From: Pedobacter sp. BS3
GTDB lineage: Bacteria > Bacteroidota > Bacteroidia > Sphingobacteriales > Sphingobacteriaceae
Direction: 5' to 3'
DNA: 64,000 bases
NCBI RefSeq assembly: GCF_008274585.1
Contig: NZ_VTRT01000002.1
Span: forward strand, 310,001-374,000
A program made the position numbers and the translations under genes. How positions within the stretch are numbered: position 1 is the stretch's first letter; the number at the start of each line of letters is the position of its first letter. Positions 16,492 through 25,560 of this stretch are shown piece by piece. The notes beneath the pieces are model-generated. The model was not told where the DNA came from. It was given only the letters and a program-made list of their open reading frames with translations, and searched no databases.

Positions 16492-17175
16492 ATGAAACGT
16501 TTAAAGCAAATCCAGAAAGTAATATTAGCAGGGTTAGTCATACTAACTGCTGCAAGTTGTATGAAACATCATGACGAGCCGGTTCCGGCCATTTCAGGAT
16601 TGGCCCTTGTCCATGCTTCGCCGGATGCGCCGGCTGTTAATCTGTTCATAGGCCAGAACATGGTGAATAACGACATTTTCTCTTACGGCGATAACATTGA
16701 TTATGTTAATGCCTATTCGGGAGCCAGGGACGTATATGCCTATGTGGGAAGTGATAAAAAAGTGTCAGGTAAAGTTACTCTTGAACAGGGAAAAATGTAC
16801 TCGTTGTTTCTGGCCGGTAAATGGGCCAATGCCGAATTCGTTTTGCTGGAAGACAGCTTATTCCAGCCCGATCCCGGCAAGGCAAGTATCCGGTTCCTGA
16901 ATATGAGCCCCGACGCACCCGCTCTTGATCTGGGGTTGAATGACGGAAGTACCCTTATCAGCAACAAAGAATATAAGCAAAACAGTGGTTTTACAGCCGT
17001 TAATGGTAACGTACAATATAACTTTGTTATCCGCGAACATGGCTCAACAGCAGATAAGATAAGCCTGCCGGCCGTTACGCTTGCAAGCGGTCATATTTAT
17101 ACCATTTGGGCAAAGGGAATTTATACGGAAACCGGCACTAAGGGCCCTGACGGGGAAATTATCAGAAATTATTAG
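16492..17175 (+). CDS. DUF4397-domain lipoprotein
   Basis: From the ATG at 16492 the protein has 227 residues. It has a lipoprotein signal ending LTAASC (Cys23), then two DUF4397-type beta-sandwich repeats. Each has the family words VHASPDAPAVNLF and LNMSPDAPALDLG. Such proteins are surface or periplasmic and have no established activity. An upstream in-frame TTG at 16483 is a weaker start. It is 27 bases ahead of the PrcB-like lipoprotein gene, so the two probably share a transcript. Confidence 0.82.
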   Translation: MKRLKQIQKVILAGLVILTAASCMKHHDEPVPAISGLALVHASPDAPAVNLFIGQNMVNNDIFSYGDNIDYVNAYSGARDVYAYVGSDKKVSGKVTLEQGKMYSLFLAGKWANAEFVLLEDSLFQPDPGKASIRFLNMSPDAPALDLGLNDGSTLISNKEYKQNSGFTAVNGNVQYNFVIREHGSTADKISLPAVTLASGHIYTIWAKGIYTETGTKGPDGEIIRNY

Positions 17176-17202
17176 TTTAGTTGATTCTGATATTCCTCAG
17201 CC

Positions 17203-17664
17203 ATGAAAAGATTTATATTGCTGTTAGTGCTACCGGTATTGATAGGTATGACCGGATGCGACGACAAGCCGGTAATACCAACGCCGGTCAGCTTAACGCA
17301 AATTTCAAAAGGTAATTTATACGGAAACGGGCAAGAGCAAATTCCTGAAGAAAAATGTGTTATCAGATCTACCGGGGATTGGAATCAACTGATAGAACGG
17401 ATAGACCAGGTAAATAATGTATCGCAGGATTTTTCTGAAACGGATATCGACTTCGATCAGTACATGGTTATTGCTATTTTTGATAAGCTACAAATGAATG
17501 GCGGCCATGCTATTGATATTACAAACATTGTAGATAACGACGATAGTATATGGGTGAAAGTGAAGTATACAGGCCCCGACGGAGCTGCTCCTTCGGTTAT
17601 CACCCAGCCTTATTGTATCGCCAAAATACCCCGTTCAGATAAACCTGTGATATTTCTAAACTAA
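17203..17664 (+). CDS. PrcB-like lipoprotein
   Basis: The 153-residue protein has a lipoprotein signal peptide ending MTGC (Cys19). Its C-terminal half (YMVIAIFDKL, then YCIAKIPRSDKPVIF) resembles the PrcB_C domain, first described in the Treponema PrcB protein that assists a surface protease. The family match is by pattern only, and no protease is adjacent. It is the last gene before a terminator and is likely co-transcribed with the DUF4397 lipoprotein. Confidence 0.7.
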   Translation: MKRFILLLVLPVLIGMTGCDDKPVIPTPVSLTQISKGNLYGNGQEQIPEEKCVIRSTGDWNQLIERIDQVNNVSQDFSETDIDFDQYMVIAIFDKLQMNGGHAIDITNIVDNDDSIWVKVKYTGPDGAAPSVITQPYCIAKIPRSDKPVIFLN

Positions 17665-17725
17665 AGGTAAATATCCCATTGTAGCTCAAGAATATGTAAT
17701 TTTACCATAAAGCCGGCAGATTCAG

Positions 17726-17758
17726 AACCATTGCTATTGTACACAGCAATGGTTTTTA
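17726..17758 (+). terminator. Terminator between the PrcB-like and sigma-factor genes
   Basis: AACCATTGCT at 17726-17735 pairs perfectly with AGCAATGGTT at 17745-17754, with a short T-run after it. This separates the lipoprotein genes from the sigma-factor unit. The sigma gene begins only about 15 bases further on, so its promoter may overlap. Confidence 0.75.
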
Positions 17759-17769
17759 ACTAATACCAT

Positions 17770-18348
17770 GTGGGAAACAAAGTACCAACGTTAAAAGAAC
17801 TTATTGCAGGATGCACCCGGAAGGAGTTCAAGTACGAAGAGCTGCTGTATAAGTCGTTCTACGGCTATATCTATGGGGTAACCTTACGATACATTAAAGA
17901 TCAGGACATGGTAATGGAGCTGGTAAACGATGCTTTTCTCAGGATATTTAAAAACATTAACGACTTTACTTTCGATGGCCCGTCCGAGGCCTTACATAAA
18001 GCCTTTAAAGGATGGATCAGTCGCATAACTGCCAACCTGGCTATTGACAGGCTCAGGTCGAGAAAAACAATAGTATATGTTGAGGAAATTACAGATAAAG
18101 ATATGATGGAGATCGCCATTGAATCGCCGGATAAACTGTCGTTTAAAGATATAATGGCATTGCTCGACCGTTTGCCCCCTGTTCAGCAACTGATCTTTAA
18201 CATGCATGAAATTGAAGGATTTTCGCACGAAGAAATTGCTTTGAAACTCCGGATCCCGGCAAGCACCAGCCGGGTATACCTTACACGGGCGAGGACACAA
18301 CTGGCACAGCGCTATCAAAAAATTATGGGTATGTATTATGAAAAATGA
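17770..18348 (+). CDS. ECF-family RNA polymerase sigma factor
   Basis: The 192-residue protein has a sigma-70 region 2 (YGVTLRYIKDQDMVMELVND through AFLRIF) and a region 4 helix-turn-helix (HEEIALKLRIPASTSRVYLT, about 155-180). The two regions are joined by a typical linker, and region 3 is absent, as in ECF sigma factors. The start codon is GTG: an in-frame stop lies nine bases upstream and the nearby ATG is out of frame. The gene overlaps the downstream gene by 11 bases, the usual layout for a sigma factor and its regulator. It directs transcription of unknown targets. Confidence 0.92.
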   Translation: MGNKVPTLKELIAGCTRKEFKYEELLYKSFYGYIYGVTLRYIKDQDMVMELVNDAFLRIFKNINDFTFDGPSEALHKAFKGWISRITANLAIDRLRSRKTIVYVEEITDKDMMEIAIESPDKLSFKDIMALLDRLPPVQQLIFNMHEIEGFSHEEIALKLRIPASTSRVYLTRARTQLAQRYQKIMGMYYEK

Positions 18349-19546
18349 GCAAGAGTGGTTTAAGCAGATAGAAGACGTTCTTCATGCTCATGAAGAAGCG
18401 TACAAGCCCGGAGCGTGGGAAGAATTCCTGAAACGGAAAAAACGCCGGCACCGGATAATACTGTTCCGGGTAACAGGCACTGCCGCTGCCCTTTTATTGT
18501 TTTCATACCTGGGTATCCGCTTCTTTACCGTTGAGCCACCGGCTACAACTGTGCAGCAGGCAAAATCCGATAGTTCTGTCCAGGATACCGTTGCAGTAGC
18601 CGGTAATGTTCAGCCTGCAGAAGCTAAACCGGGCAAGACTGTTCAGCTATACCCTACAGCTAAATTAGCCGAACCCGTTAAACCGGCAAAAACAAATACC
18701 AGCGAACCTAAGCTATCGCTTATAAATAAAGCCGATCAGCATTTACCGGGTAACGGGATAACAGAAACAGCTGATAACAAGCCGGGTAACCCGGATTATG
18801 AGCCGTCGGTTCCCGAAGCTGATCTTCCGCATCCAACTCCGTCACCACATCCCAATGGATCAATTTTAAACACAGAACCGAAAACGGCGAAGGCTACCGG
18901 TACAGCGTATGATAGCCTGACCAATGCACCTAAAACGGCTCAGGCTAAAAAAGAACGGAAAAACCTGGTATATTCTGTGGTAGTCTCCCCTTCTGTAGGC
19001 AATCAGAAACTGAATTTTGGCACAGGGCTGGAAATTGCCTATAGAATTAACGATAAGTTATTCCTGAACAGTGGTATCGGCTACTCATCCATGCATGCCA
19101 GCACAGATGGTAATGATAACGGAACTCCCGGCCGGGAAGTACAGGGCTTTAACCTTGAATTGGCTGGTTTAGAAGTGCCGCTTGGCTTGCAATATAAAAC
19201 CCATAGCGGCTTTTATGCTACCGCGGGAGTTTTGGCCATGACCGTTATCCGCGATCGCATGGAATACCATTACCGAACCGAAAAAACCGTGGCTATGCCT
19301 ACATTAAGCTCAAGCGGAAAAACCCAGCAGGCATTACGTCTTGTATCGGAGAACAAAACCGAGGAAAGTCCCGAAAAGCTGAACCGCTACCTGGGCTTTT
19401 ATACCTTCTCTGCCGGTAAAAAAACCAGCCTGGGCAATCATAACCAGCTCAATATCGGGCCGTTTGTAAAAGTTCCGTTTGGCACGGTTTCTTCAGAAAA
19501 TATCCGGCTGATGCAGGGCGGTTTGCGTATCAGTATCGAGTTTTAG
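18338..19546 (+). CDS. Sigma-partner protein with inner-membrane helix, linker and outer-membrane barrel-like domain
   Basis: The 402-residue protein has a cytosolic N-terminus rich in acidic and aromatic residues (1-38), one membrane helix (about 39-63, after the basic stretch KRKKRRHR), a long Pro/Lys/Thr-rich linker (about 65-205) and a C-terminal beta-rich domain (about 206-402). That domain ends in GGLRISIEF and contains alternating strands with GTGLEIAYRI and LNSGIGYSS, like a small outer-membrane barrel. The position, overlapping the ECF sigma gene, suggests the N-terminus is an anti-sigma segment. If the barrel sits in the outer membrane, the chain spans the whole envelope. Topology is inferred; I do not know a characterised homologue. 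Confidence 0.7.
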   Translation: MKNEQEWFKQIEDVLHAHEEAYKPGAWEEFLKRKKRRHRIILFRVTGTAAALLLFSYLGIRFFTVEPPATTVQQAKSDSSVQDTVAVAGNVQPAEAKPGKTVQLYPTAKLAEPVKPAKTNTSEPKLSLINKADQHLPGNGITETADNKPGNPDYEPSVPEADLPHPTPSPHPNGSILNTEPKTAKATGTAYDSLTNAPKTAQAKKERKNLVYSVVVSPSVGNQKLNFGTGLEIAYRINDKLFLNSGIGYSSMHASTDGNDNGTPGREVQGFNLELAGLEVPLGLQYKTHSGFYATAGVLAMTVIRDRMEYHYRTEKTVAMPTLSSSGKTQQALRLVSENKTEESPEKLNRYLGFYTFSAGKKTSLGNHNQLNIGPFVKVPFGTVSSENIRLMQGGLRISIEF

Positions 19547-19681
19547 ATAGCAGCCACTGTTTCGCCCGTATAAGTTTTTGCAACCATTGCGTAAAACAGG
19601 TAACGTTAGTGCGGTCAGTATACGGCCGTTACGCAAATTTCCCGGGCTGAATAAAAGTTACATCAGATAGCTTGGCTCCAT

Positions 19682-20734
19682 TTAGATCCGCTGTGCAGCA
19701 GATTTAGCCGCTATTACCGCACCTTCCATATACCCGGCAAATTCAGCAGCCGTTTCCGTTCCGGTAAAAAACAATTTTCCGTTCATATAACCTTGCTGTA
19801 ACAGCGGATGCCCGTTGTTTTGATGCGGTCGTTGAATAACCTGAGCCCCAGCCGATATAAATTCATCTGTCCAAATTTTATCAAAATAAGCAACAGGTGT
19901 TAATGCCTGCTCTCCCAGTAATTCGGCCAACTGGCGTAAAACAAACTCTCTCCGCACCTCTTGCGGATATGTTGCAGCACCGCTGTTCAGGAAGCCCGTA
20001 AAGCCAAACTTATTTTCTTCAAAATTGGTGTGATCATACATCTCCGTAATAATGCCTGCATGACTGTATAGCATTCCGGAATAACCTTCATTTCGCCAGA
20101 AAGCACTCTCGTATTCCAAAACAAATTTAAGAGCGCCGGCCATCCATGTTTGCACAGCCGGTAAAACGGCGTATAGCGCTTCCGGCAACTCGGGAGAAAA
20201 TCTTATTTGTGTGGCTGTCAATTGAGGCGGAATGCAAATAATTACCTTATCTGCCTGCAATTTCTCCTTGCCCGAAGTCTCTAATAACAACCCATTCGCT
20301 GTTTCCTGGATGGCTGCCACTTTTGTGTTCAAACAGATGTTCTTATCCGGCAGATTTTGTGCTAATGCATCAATCAGCAGTTGAGTTCCGCCGGCAAGCC
20401 TGTAAGACGGATTTTCCGCTTCGGGAATAAAAAACTTCTGAGGCTGCTCAAATGATTTGGTTTGAAACAGCGATATCCCTTTCGAAAATTGCGGATATTT
20501 CTGCAATCCCAGTTCATCAATTAAGGAAAGTAAGTTTGGATGCATATCCGAAAACCAGGTGGCGCCCAATTCCAACGGCGTTTCCAGTGCTCCTTTTATG
20601 GTTTGTATTCTTCCGCCTAATCGCGACGAGGCTTCCAGCACAATGGCACTACTGTTTCTTTTCGATAATAAATAAGCTAACGTAAGTCCGCTTAAACCGC
20701 CGCCTATGATAATAATTCTTTCTTCTGATTTCAT
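19682..20734 (-). CDS. FAD-dependent amine oxidase-like protein
   Basis: The 350-residue protein begins with a dinucleotide-binding motif (IIIIGGGLSGLTLAYLLSKR) and the second FAD signature EASSRLGGRIQT, typical of the flavin monoamine oxidase family. A C-terminal FAD-binding segment (FFTGTETAAEFAGYMEGAV) is intact. It would oxidise an amine to an aldehyde with release of H2O2; the substrate is not evident. It is divergent from an AraC regulator gene, separated by about 205 bases, and may be its target. Confidence 0.85.
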   Translation of the reverse strand: MKSEERIIIIGGGLSGLTLAYLLSKRNSSAIVLEASSRLGGRIQTIKGALETPLELGATWFSDMHPNLLSLIDELGLQKYPQFSKGISLFQTKSFEQPQKFFIPEAENPSYRLAGGTQLLIDALAQNLPDKNICLNTKVAAIQETANGLLLETSGKEKLQADKVIICIPPQLTATQIRFSPELPEALYAVLPAVQTWMAGALKFVLEYESAFWRNEGYSGMLYSHAGIITEMYDHTNFEENKFGFTGFLNSGAATYPQEVRREFVLRQLAELLGEQALTPVAYFDKIWTDEFISAGAQVIQRPHQNNGHPLLQQGYMNGKLFFTGTETAAEFAGYMEGAVIAAKSAAQRI

Positions 20735-20939
20735 CCGTGCAATGTTGCTCTTAACCTTCTTTTCAGGATGCGAAGTTCTTTTTTCACACCAGTTCTTTTA
20801 GTGGAAACTTGAGAAATTATATGGTACTTATCAGCAACGCCGGCAAATTATCGTTCAGTAAACAGCATCCCATGAGATGATTTTTTAAATTAGCCGACGG
20901 ATGAAACAGGATAGAAAATATCCCGATTCCCGATAAGCT

Positions 20940-21839
20940 ATGGCTCAAGAAAACGGCAGCGTGATTAACGAATATCATCTCAACAGGCATCAGCCTGATA
21001 AGCCGCAGATTGCTATTCATGATTTAAACGCCTATATCAAACAACATCAGCACGAAACAACCAGGCCGCACATACACAGCTTCTACCAGGTGCTATGGTT
21101 TAAACAGGGAAAAGGAACGCATTTCGTTGATTTCAAAGCCTACAATGTTTTTGACAATACCATCTTTTCCGTAGCAAAAAACCAGGTTCATTACTTCGAC
21201 GGAAATACCGCGTATGAGGGTATTCTTATTCATTTTAACGAAGCCTTTCTGGTTCAGAAAGAAAGTGAGACCGATCTTTTTCTGAAATGTAACCTGTTCA
21301 ATAATCCTTACCAGCAGCCCGTTTGTCCGGTTGGAAAAGATACCGCAGGCATTTTGAACGAATACATCTCACTGATAAAGCAGGAGTTGGACAACAACGA
21401 TAACTTTGGCAAGGAAGAACTGTTAAGAAATTACCTCAAATCTTTTCTTATCCAGGTACAGCGCAGAAAAAATGAGTCTGACAAAGCTCAAAGCAATATT
21501 CCGTTTGTATTGGACGAAAAACGGGTTCAACTGCTTAAGTTTATAAATCTGATAGACGAAAACTACCATAAAGGGTTCACCGTAACCGAATATGCCCGTT
21601 TACTCTTTGTATCATCCAGAACCTTGTCAGACCTTACCCACCAGTTGTTGAACAAAACGCCGTCGCAAATGATTCAGGAACGCATTATCCTGGAAGCACA
21701 GCGTTTACTGCTGTATTCCAACCTGAACGTAAACCAGATCGGCTACCGCTTAGGTTTTGACGATCCGTCTTATTTCGTAAAATATTTTAAAAAACAGGTA
21801 ACCATCTCTCCATCCGGGTTCAGGAAATCGATTTCCTGA
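20940..21839 (+). CDS. AraC-family transcriptional regulator
   Basis: The 299-residue protein has an N-terminal cupin-like sensing domain (HIHSFYQVLWFKQGKGTHFV) and a C-terminal pair of helix-turn-helix motifs (about 200-299) with TEYARLLFVSSRTLSDLTHQ and the family signature IGYRLGFDDPSYFVKYFKK. It binds DNA near its own gene or neighbours in response to a small molecule. Divergent from the amine oxidase gene and followed, on the same strand, by a small alpha+beta protein gene, so both are candidate targets. Confidence 0.9.
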   Translation: MAQENGSVINEYHLNRHQPDKPQIAIHDLNAYIKQHQHETTRPHIHSFYQVLWFKQGKGTHFVDFKAYNVFDNTIFSVAKNQVHYFDGNTAYEGILIHFNEAFLVQKESETDLFLKCNLFNNPYQQPVCPVGKDTAGILNEYISLIKQELDNNDNFGKEELLRNYLKSFLIQVQRRKNESDKAQSNIPFVLDEKRVQLLKFINLIDENYHKGFTVTEYARLLFVSSRTLSDLTHQLLNKTPSQMIQERIILEAQRLLLYSNLNVNQIGYRLGFDDPSYFVKYFKKQVTISPSGFRKSIS

Positions 21840-21922
21840 AATTACCATTTGTTTTCCTTTCTGCCCATCTACCGATAATAGGCTATCAAAGAACTTTGCT
21901 TCATAAACAACATTCAATTATT

Positions 21923-22210
21923 ATGGCAAAGGCATATTTAGAGATTACATTAAAAATTAACGAAGCAGACAGACCAGGTGCTGCCGGTGTTTACAACAGC
22001 TATAAAGCACCATTTTTAGAGACCATTAAAGGAGCTTTGTCCAAAGAGCTACTGGTACATACTGAAGATGTTCAGGTTTTACACGGATTCGACAGTGCTG
22101 AAAGTGCACAGAAATATTTATTGAGCAACCTTTTCAACAATGATGTGGTAATCGCGTTAAAACCTTATCTGAAAGGCGAGCCGAATATCAAAATTTATAA
22201 CGTAGCTTAA
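21923..22210 (+). CDS. Small alpha+beta (dimeric barrel-like) protein
   Basis: From the ATG at 21923 the protein has 95 residues. The pattern of beta strand (AYLEITLKI), helix, strand (DVQVLHGF) and DSAESAQKYLLSN resembles the dimeric alpha+beta barrel superfamily that includes small monooxygenases and DUF1330 proteins. No catalytic residue can be assigned. An open frame extends nine codons further upstream, but MAKAYLEIT is the more natural start. It follows the AraC gene by about 80 bases, so induction by that regulator is plausible. Confidence 0.65.
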   Translation: MAKAYLEITLKINEADRPGAAGVYNSYKAPFLETIKGALSKELLVHTEDVQVLHGFDSAESAQKYLLSNLFNNDVVIALKPYLKGEPNIKIYNVA

Positions 22211-22312
22211 TTGGCTCCCAAGCCGTAAGACTTTGAACTTTGACAACTTTCTAAAAGTTGCCAAAGTTACTGGCTGCGGTACACCAACGTTTACAGCACT
22301 ACCCCATCCTAT

Positions 22313-22422
22313 CTAAACCGGATGGAAGCGGATACCGGCCTTGTGCGTAATGCCTCGCAGGCGTATGAGCGAACAGCCGGGCTACCAGAACCCAGGAACC
22401 GCCGGCCCTGCTTTTCAAAATA
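22313..22422 (+). repeat. Dispersed repeat family A, copy 4
   Basis: CTAAACCGGATGGAAGCGGA, ACCGGCCTTGTGCGTAATGC, GGCGTATGAGCGAACAGCCG and a GCTTTTCAAAA end reproduce the family landmarks. The CCGGC and GCCGG words could close a stem around an inner ATGCC/GGCGT hairpin. It lies in the 336-bp gap before the phosphohexomutase gene; nothing else was seen there. Confidence 0.82.
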
Positions 22423-22546
22423 AAATGAATCAGTTGTGCAGATCAATTTTCAATAATATTCGTTGATCAAAACAAAATGAATCTGATTTGTTTTGTATTT
22501 TGCGGCCGTATAAAAAGCGACCATAAACCATAATTATTATATTATC

Positions 22547-24283
22547 ATGCAGGAATTAGACCCATCTGTTCAACAAAAGATCAACCAGTGGCTACAGGGA
22601 AATTACGATGCTGAAACCAAAGCGCAAATTCAAAACCTGTTAAATACGCAACAATTTACAGAATTAACCGATTCTTTTTACCGCGACCTGGAATTTGGTA
22701 CGGGCGGTCTTCGCGGTATTATGGGGCCGGGATCAAACCGTGTAAATAAGTACACCATAGGAACCGCAACGCAGGGTTTGAGCAATTACCTGCTGAAAAC
22801 CTATCCTGACGAAAAAATAAAGGTTGCCGTTGCACACGATAGCCGCAACAATTCGGATTACTTTGCTAAAATTACTGCCGATGTTTTCTCGGCCAATGGC
22901 ATACAGGTTTATTTCTTTAAGGAGCTACGTCCTACGCCTGAACTATCATTCGCCATCAGGCAGTTAGGCTGCAAAAGCGGCGTAATGATCACGGCATCGC
23001 ACAACCCCAAGGAATACAACGGCTATAAGGCTTACGGCGCCGACGGCGGGCAGTTTGTAGCGCCTCATGATAAGGCCGTATTGCAGGAAGTAGCCAAAAT
23101 TACCAGCATTGACGAGGTTAAATTTGACCGCGTAGACAGCAATATTGAATACATCGGCGAAGACCTGGATAATTTATATTTAGAAAAAGCTGCAGCGCTT
23201 TCGGTTTCGCCGGATGCTATTAAACGCCAAAAAGACCTTAAAATAGTATACTCTCCTATTCACGGGACAGGCATTACACTGGTTCCCAGGATATTGGCCA
23301 AGCTGGGCTTTGAAAATGTAAACCTGGTAGAAGAGCAGGTTAAACCCGATGGCAATTTCCCAACGGTGGTTTATCCTAACCCTGAAGAAAAGGAAGCGCT
23401 GACGTTAGCCCTGAAGAAAGCGCAGGAGATTGATGCCGACCTGGTGCTGGCTACCGATCCGGATGCCGACCGTGTAGGGATTGCTATTAAAGACGACAAG
23501 GGTGAATTTATCCTGCTTAACGGGAACCAAACCGGCAGCTTGCTGATCAATTACATGCTTACCGCCTGGCAGCAAAACAATAAGCTTGATGGCAACCAGT
23601 ACATTGTTAAAACTATTGTAACCAGCTACCTGATCGATAAAATTGCTGCAAGCAAGGGCGTTGAATGTTATAATACCCTTACGGGATTTAAGTACATCGG
23701 CGAGCTGATGACCAAATTTGAAGGGCAGAAAACCTTTATTGTGGGTGGCGAAGAAAGCTATGGCTATCTTATCGGCGATCTGGTAAGGGACAAAGACGCT
23801 ATTATTTCAAGCGCTTTTATTGCCGAAATGACAGCTTTTTACAAGGATAAAGGCAGCAGCCTGTACGAAGCGCTGGTTGACATGTACGTACAATACGGAC
23901 TATACCAGGAAAAACTCATCTCTATTACCAAGAAAGGTAAAGCAGGCGCTGAAGAAATTGTGGCGATGATTGAGAAATTCCGTAACAATCCGCCTGCGAC
24001 CCTCGGCGGCTCTAAGGTAATTGCAATCAAAGATTACGAAAAGCGTACAGAGACAAACCTGGTTACCGGAGCTACTACCCCGCTCGAATTGCCAAAATCG
24101 GATGTGCTGCAGTTTGTAACCGAAGATGGCAGCATTGTTTCGGCAAGGCCGTCGGGAACAGAGCCTAAGATCAAGTTTTATTGCAGCGTGAACACGCCGC
24201 TGGCCGATAAATCGCAGTATCGGGAAACCGATAAGAAACTGAATGATAAAATTGACCAGATCATGAGAGATCTGGGTGTGTGA
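22547..24283 (+). CDS. Phosphohexomutase (phosphoglucomutase/phosphomannomutase family)
   Basis: The 578-residue enzyme belongs to the alpha-D-phosphohexomutase superfamily. It shows the phosphoserine loop TASHNPKEYNGYK, the metal-binding loop ATDPDADRVGIA, the sugar-specificity loop GGEESYGYLIGD and the phosphate-binding SARPSGTEPKIKFY near the C-terminus. It interconverts hexose 1- and 6-phosphates in the cytoplasm, feeding glycogen, nucleotide-sugar and glycan synthesis. The length matches the long PGM2-like/PgcA group. The start gives MQELDPSVQQKINQWL, the usual N-terminus. It appears to be monocistronic. Confidence 0.93.
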   Translation: MQELDPSVQQKINQWLQGNYDAETKAQIQNLLNTQQFTELTDSFYRDLEFGTGGLRGIMGPGSNRVNKYTIGTATQGLSNYLLKTYPDEKIKVAVAHDSRNNSDYFAKITADVFSANGIQVYFFKELRPTPELSFAIRQLGCKSGVMITASHNPKEYNGYKAYGADGGQFVAPHDKAVLQEVAKITSIDEVKFDRVDSNIEYIGEDLDNLYLEKAAALSVSPDAIKRQKDLKIVYSPIHGTGITLVPRILAKLGFENVNLVEEQVKPDGNFPTVVYPNPEEKEALTLALKKAQEIDADLVLATDPDADRVGIAIKDDKGEFILLNGNQTGSLLINYMLTAWQQNNKLDGNQYIVKTIVTSYLIDKIAASKGVECYNTLTGFKYIGELMTKFEGQKTFIVGGEESYGYLIGDLVRDKDAIISSAFIAEMTAFYKDKGSSLYEALVDMYVQYGLYQEKLISITKKGKAGAEEIVAMIEKFRNNPPATLGGSKVIAIKDYEKRTETNLVTGATTPLELPKSDVLQFVTEDGSIVSARPSGTEPKIKFYCSVNTPLADKSQYRETDKKLNDKIDQIMRDLGV

Positions 24284-24310
24284 TTTATCGCTTGTAAAAA
24301 GAGGAGTATA

Positions 24311-24360
24311 AAAGCTCCCGTCATCCCGATCCCGAGGGGCAATCCCGAAGTCCCCGGGGA
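24311..24360. repeat. Fragment of family B-like repeat
   Basis: AAAAGCTCCCGTCATCCCGA and the following TCCCGA are identical to the left part of the family B copy at 12870-13120, but the element's right half is absent. It lies directly after the phosphohexomutase gene and before a family C palindrome. Confidence 0.6.
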
Positions 24361-24388
24361 ATTAATATGTAATGGTGTTACAAAGAAA

Positions 24389-24468
24389 AGATTGCTTCGT
24401 CGTTCCACCTCGCAATGACGCTCCTATTTTCGTCATCGCGATCCGGCCAGTTGGCGGAGAAGCAATCT
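24389..24468. repeat. Palindromic repeat family C, copy 1
   Basis: AGATTGCTTCGTCGTTCC and CTCGCAATGACG on the left arm are mirrored by CGTCATCGCGA and AGAAGCAATCT on the right. This word set is a widespread short palindromic repeat in many bacterial genomes. A second copy is at 59226-59304. Confidence 0.85.
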
Positions 24469-24488
24469 CATAACTGAGATGTTTACAC

Positions 24489-25358
24489 TTAGCCATTAAT
24501 AATTTCTCCGCCGTTGGGATGTAATACCTGGCCGGTCATATAAGACGAATCTTCTGAGGCCAGGAAAACATAACAGGGAGCTACTTCTTCGGGTTGTCCC
24601 GGGCGTTTTAACGGTACATCAGAGCCGAACCCGGCAACGTGGTCGGCATCAAAGCTGGAAGGTATTAGCGGGGTCCATATCGGGCCGGGCGCTACACCGT
24701 TTACACGGATACCTCGCTGAGCCACCGTTGATGACAGCGAACGCACAAAGCTGACGATGGCTCCTTTTGTGGCAGCGTAATCTATTAAATGACTGCTGCC
24801 GCGATAAGCGGTTACCGATGTGGTACAAATCACCGTTCCGCCTTTCGGCAGATGCGGTAAAGCAGCTTTGGTTAAATAAAAATGCGGAAATATGTTGGTA
24901 CGAAAGGTTTTTTCAAGCTGCTCAGAGCTGATGTCTTCTAAATTTTCCTGTGGGTATTGCACCGCGGCATTATTAACTACAATATCAATTCGTTTAAACT
25001 GCTGCAACGTTTCTTCTACAATGACTTTGCAATGTTGTTCTGAGCTGATATCGCCGGCAATGAGATGACATTTCTGCCCATATTGCTCCACCTGCCAGCG
25101 GGTTTCTTTGGCATCTTCATGTTCGTCCAGGTAAGCGATAACTACATTGGCGCCTTCACGGGCAAAGGCTACAGCCACCGCCCTGCCAATACCACTGTCG
25201 CCACCGGTTATGATAGCAACCTTACCGGCCAGTTTTGAAAATACGTCCTGCCGCTCGCCTTCATAAGCCGGACGCGGTGTCATTTCTGATTCAACACCCG
25301 GCTGCTTCTCCTGGTGCTGCTTCGGATTAATCTCCTTGATTTCTGCTGCTGATTGCAT
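24489..25358 (-). CDS. Short-chain dehydrogenase/reductase, YghA/YhdN-like
   Basis: The 289-residue oxidoreductase has the Rossmann motif TGGDSGIGRAVAVAFAREG and the catalytic Y-A-A-T-K (YxxxK) with an upstream Ser in TTSVTAYRGSS. The extended N-terminus (QHQEKQPGVESEMTPRPAYE) is characteristic of the group related to glucose dehydrogenase and YghA, often tied to general stress. Substrate unknown. It ends next to a family C palindrome. A 260-bp gap with a terminator separates it from glpF upstream on the same strand. Confidence 0.88.
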   Translation of the reverse strand: MQSAAEIKEINPKQHQEKQPGVESEMTPRPAYEGERQDVFSKLAGKVAIITGGDSGIGRAVAVAFAREGANVVIAYLDEHEDAKETRWQVEQYGQKCHLIAGDISSEQHCKVIVEETLQQFKRIDIVVNNAAVQYPQENLEDISSEQLEKTFRTNIFPHFYLTKAALPHLPKGGTVICTTSVTAYRGSSHLIDYAATKGAIVSFVRSLSSTVAQRGIRVNGVAPGPIWTPLIPSSFDADHVAGFGSDVPLKRPGQPEEVAPCYVFLASEDSSYMTGQVLHPNGGEIING

Positions 25359-25445
25359 AATATGATCTTCATAGGGTTATGCTTTTTTTAACAACAAAAA
25401 ACTGCCGGTGTTTTAAAACCTTCTTATCAATTGCATACAGCTTTT

Positions 25446-25490
25446 AGTAAAAAGAAAAAACATAGTGCCTGCAAAGCAAACCCTATGTTT
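25446..25490 (-). terminator. Terminator downstream of glpF
   Basis: On the minus strand AAACATAG (25490-25483) pairs with CTATGTTT (25465-25458) and is followed by TTTCTTTTTA. It lies about 130 bases past the aquaporin stop codon. Confidence 0.75.
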
Positions 25491-25560
25491 CTATACTACC
25501 AGGTATGCAATGACCTTTTAAATAAGCCGAAGCAACCCCAGATCTTAAAAATAATCAGCT

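Noticed and set aside
20817-21020. 67-codon minus-strand open frame between the amine oxidase and AraC genes
   Set aside because: It is antisense to the start of the AraC gene, lacks domain features and does not match either neighbouring operon direction.
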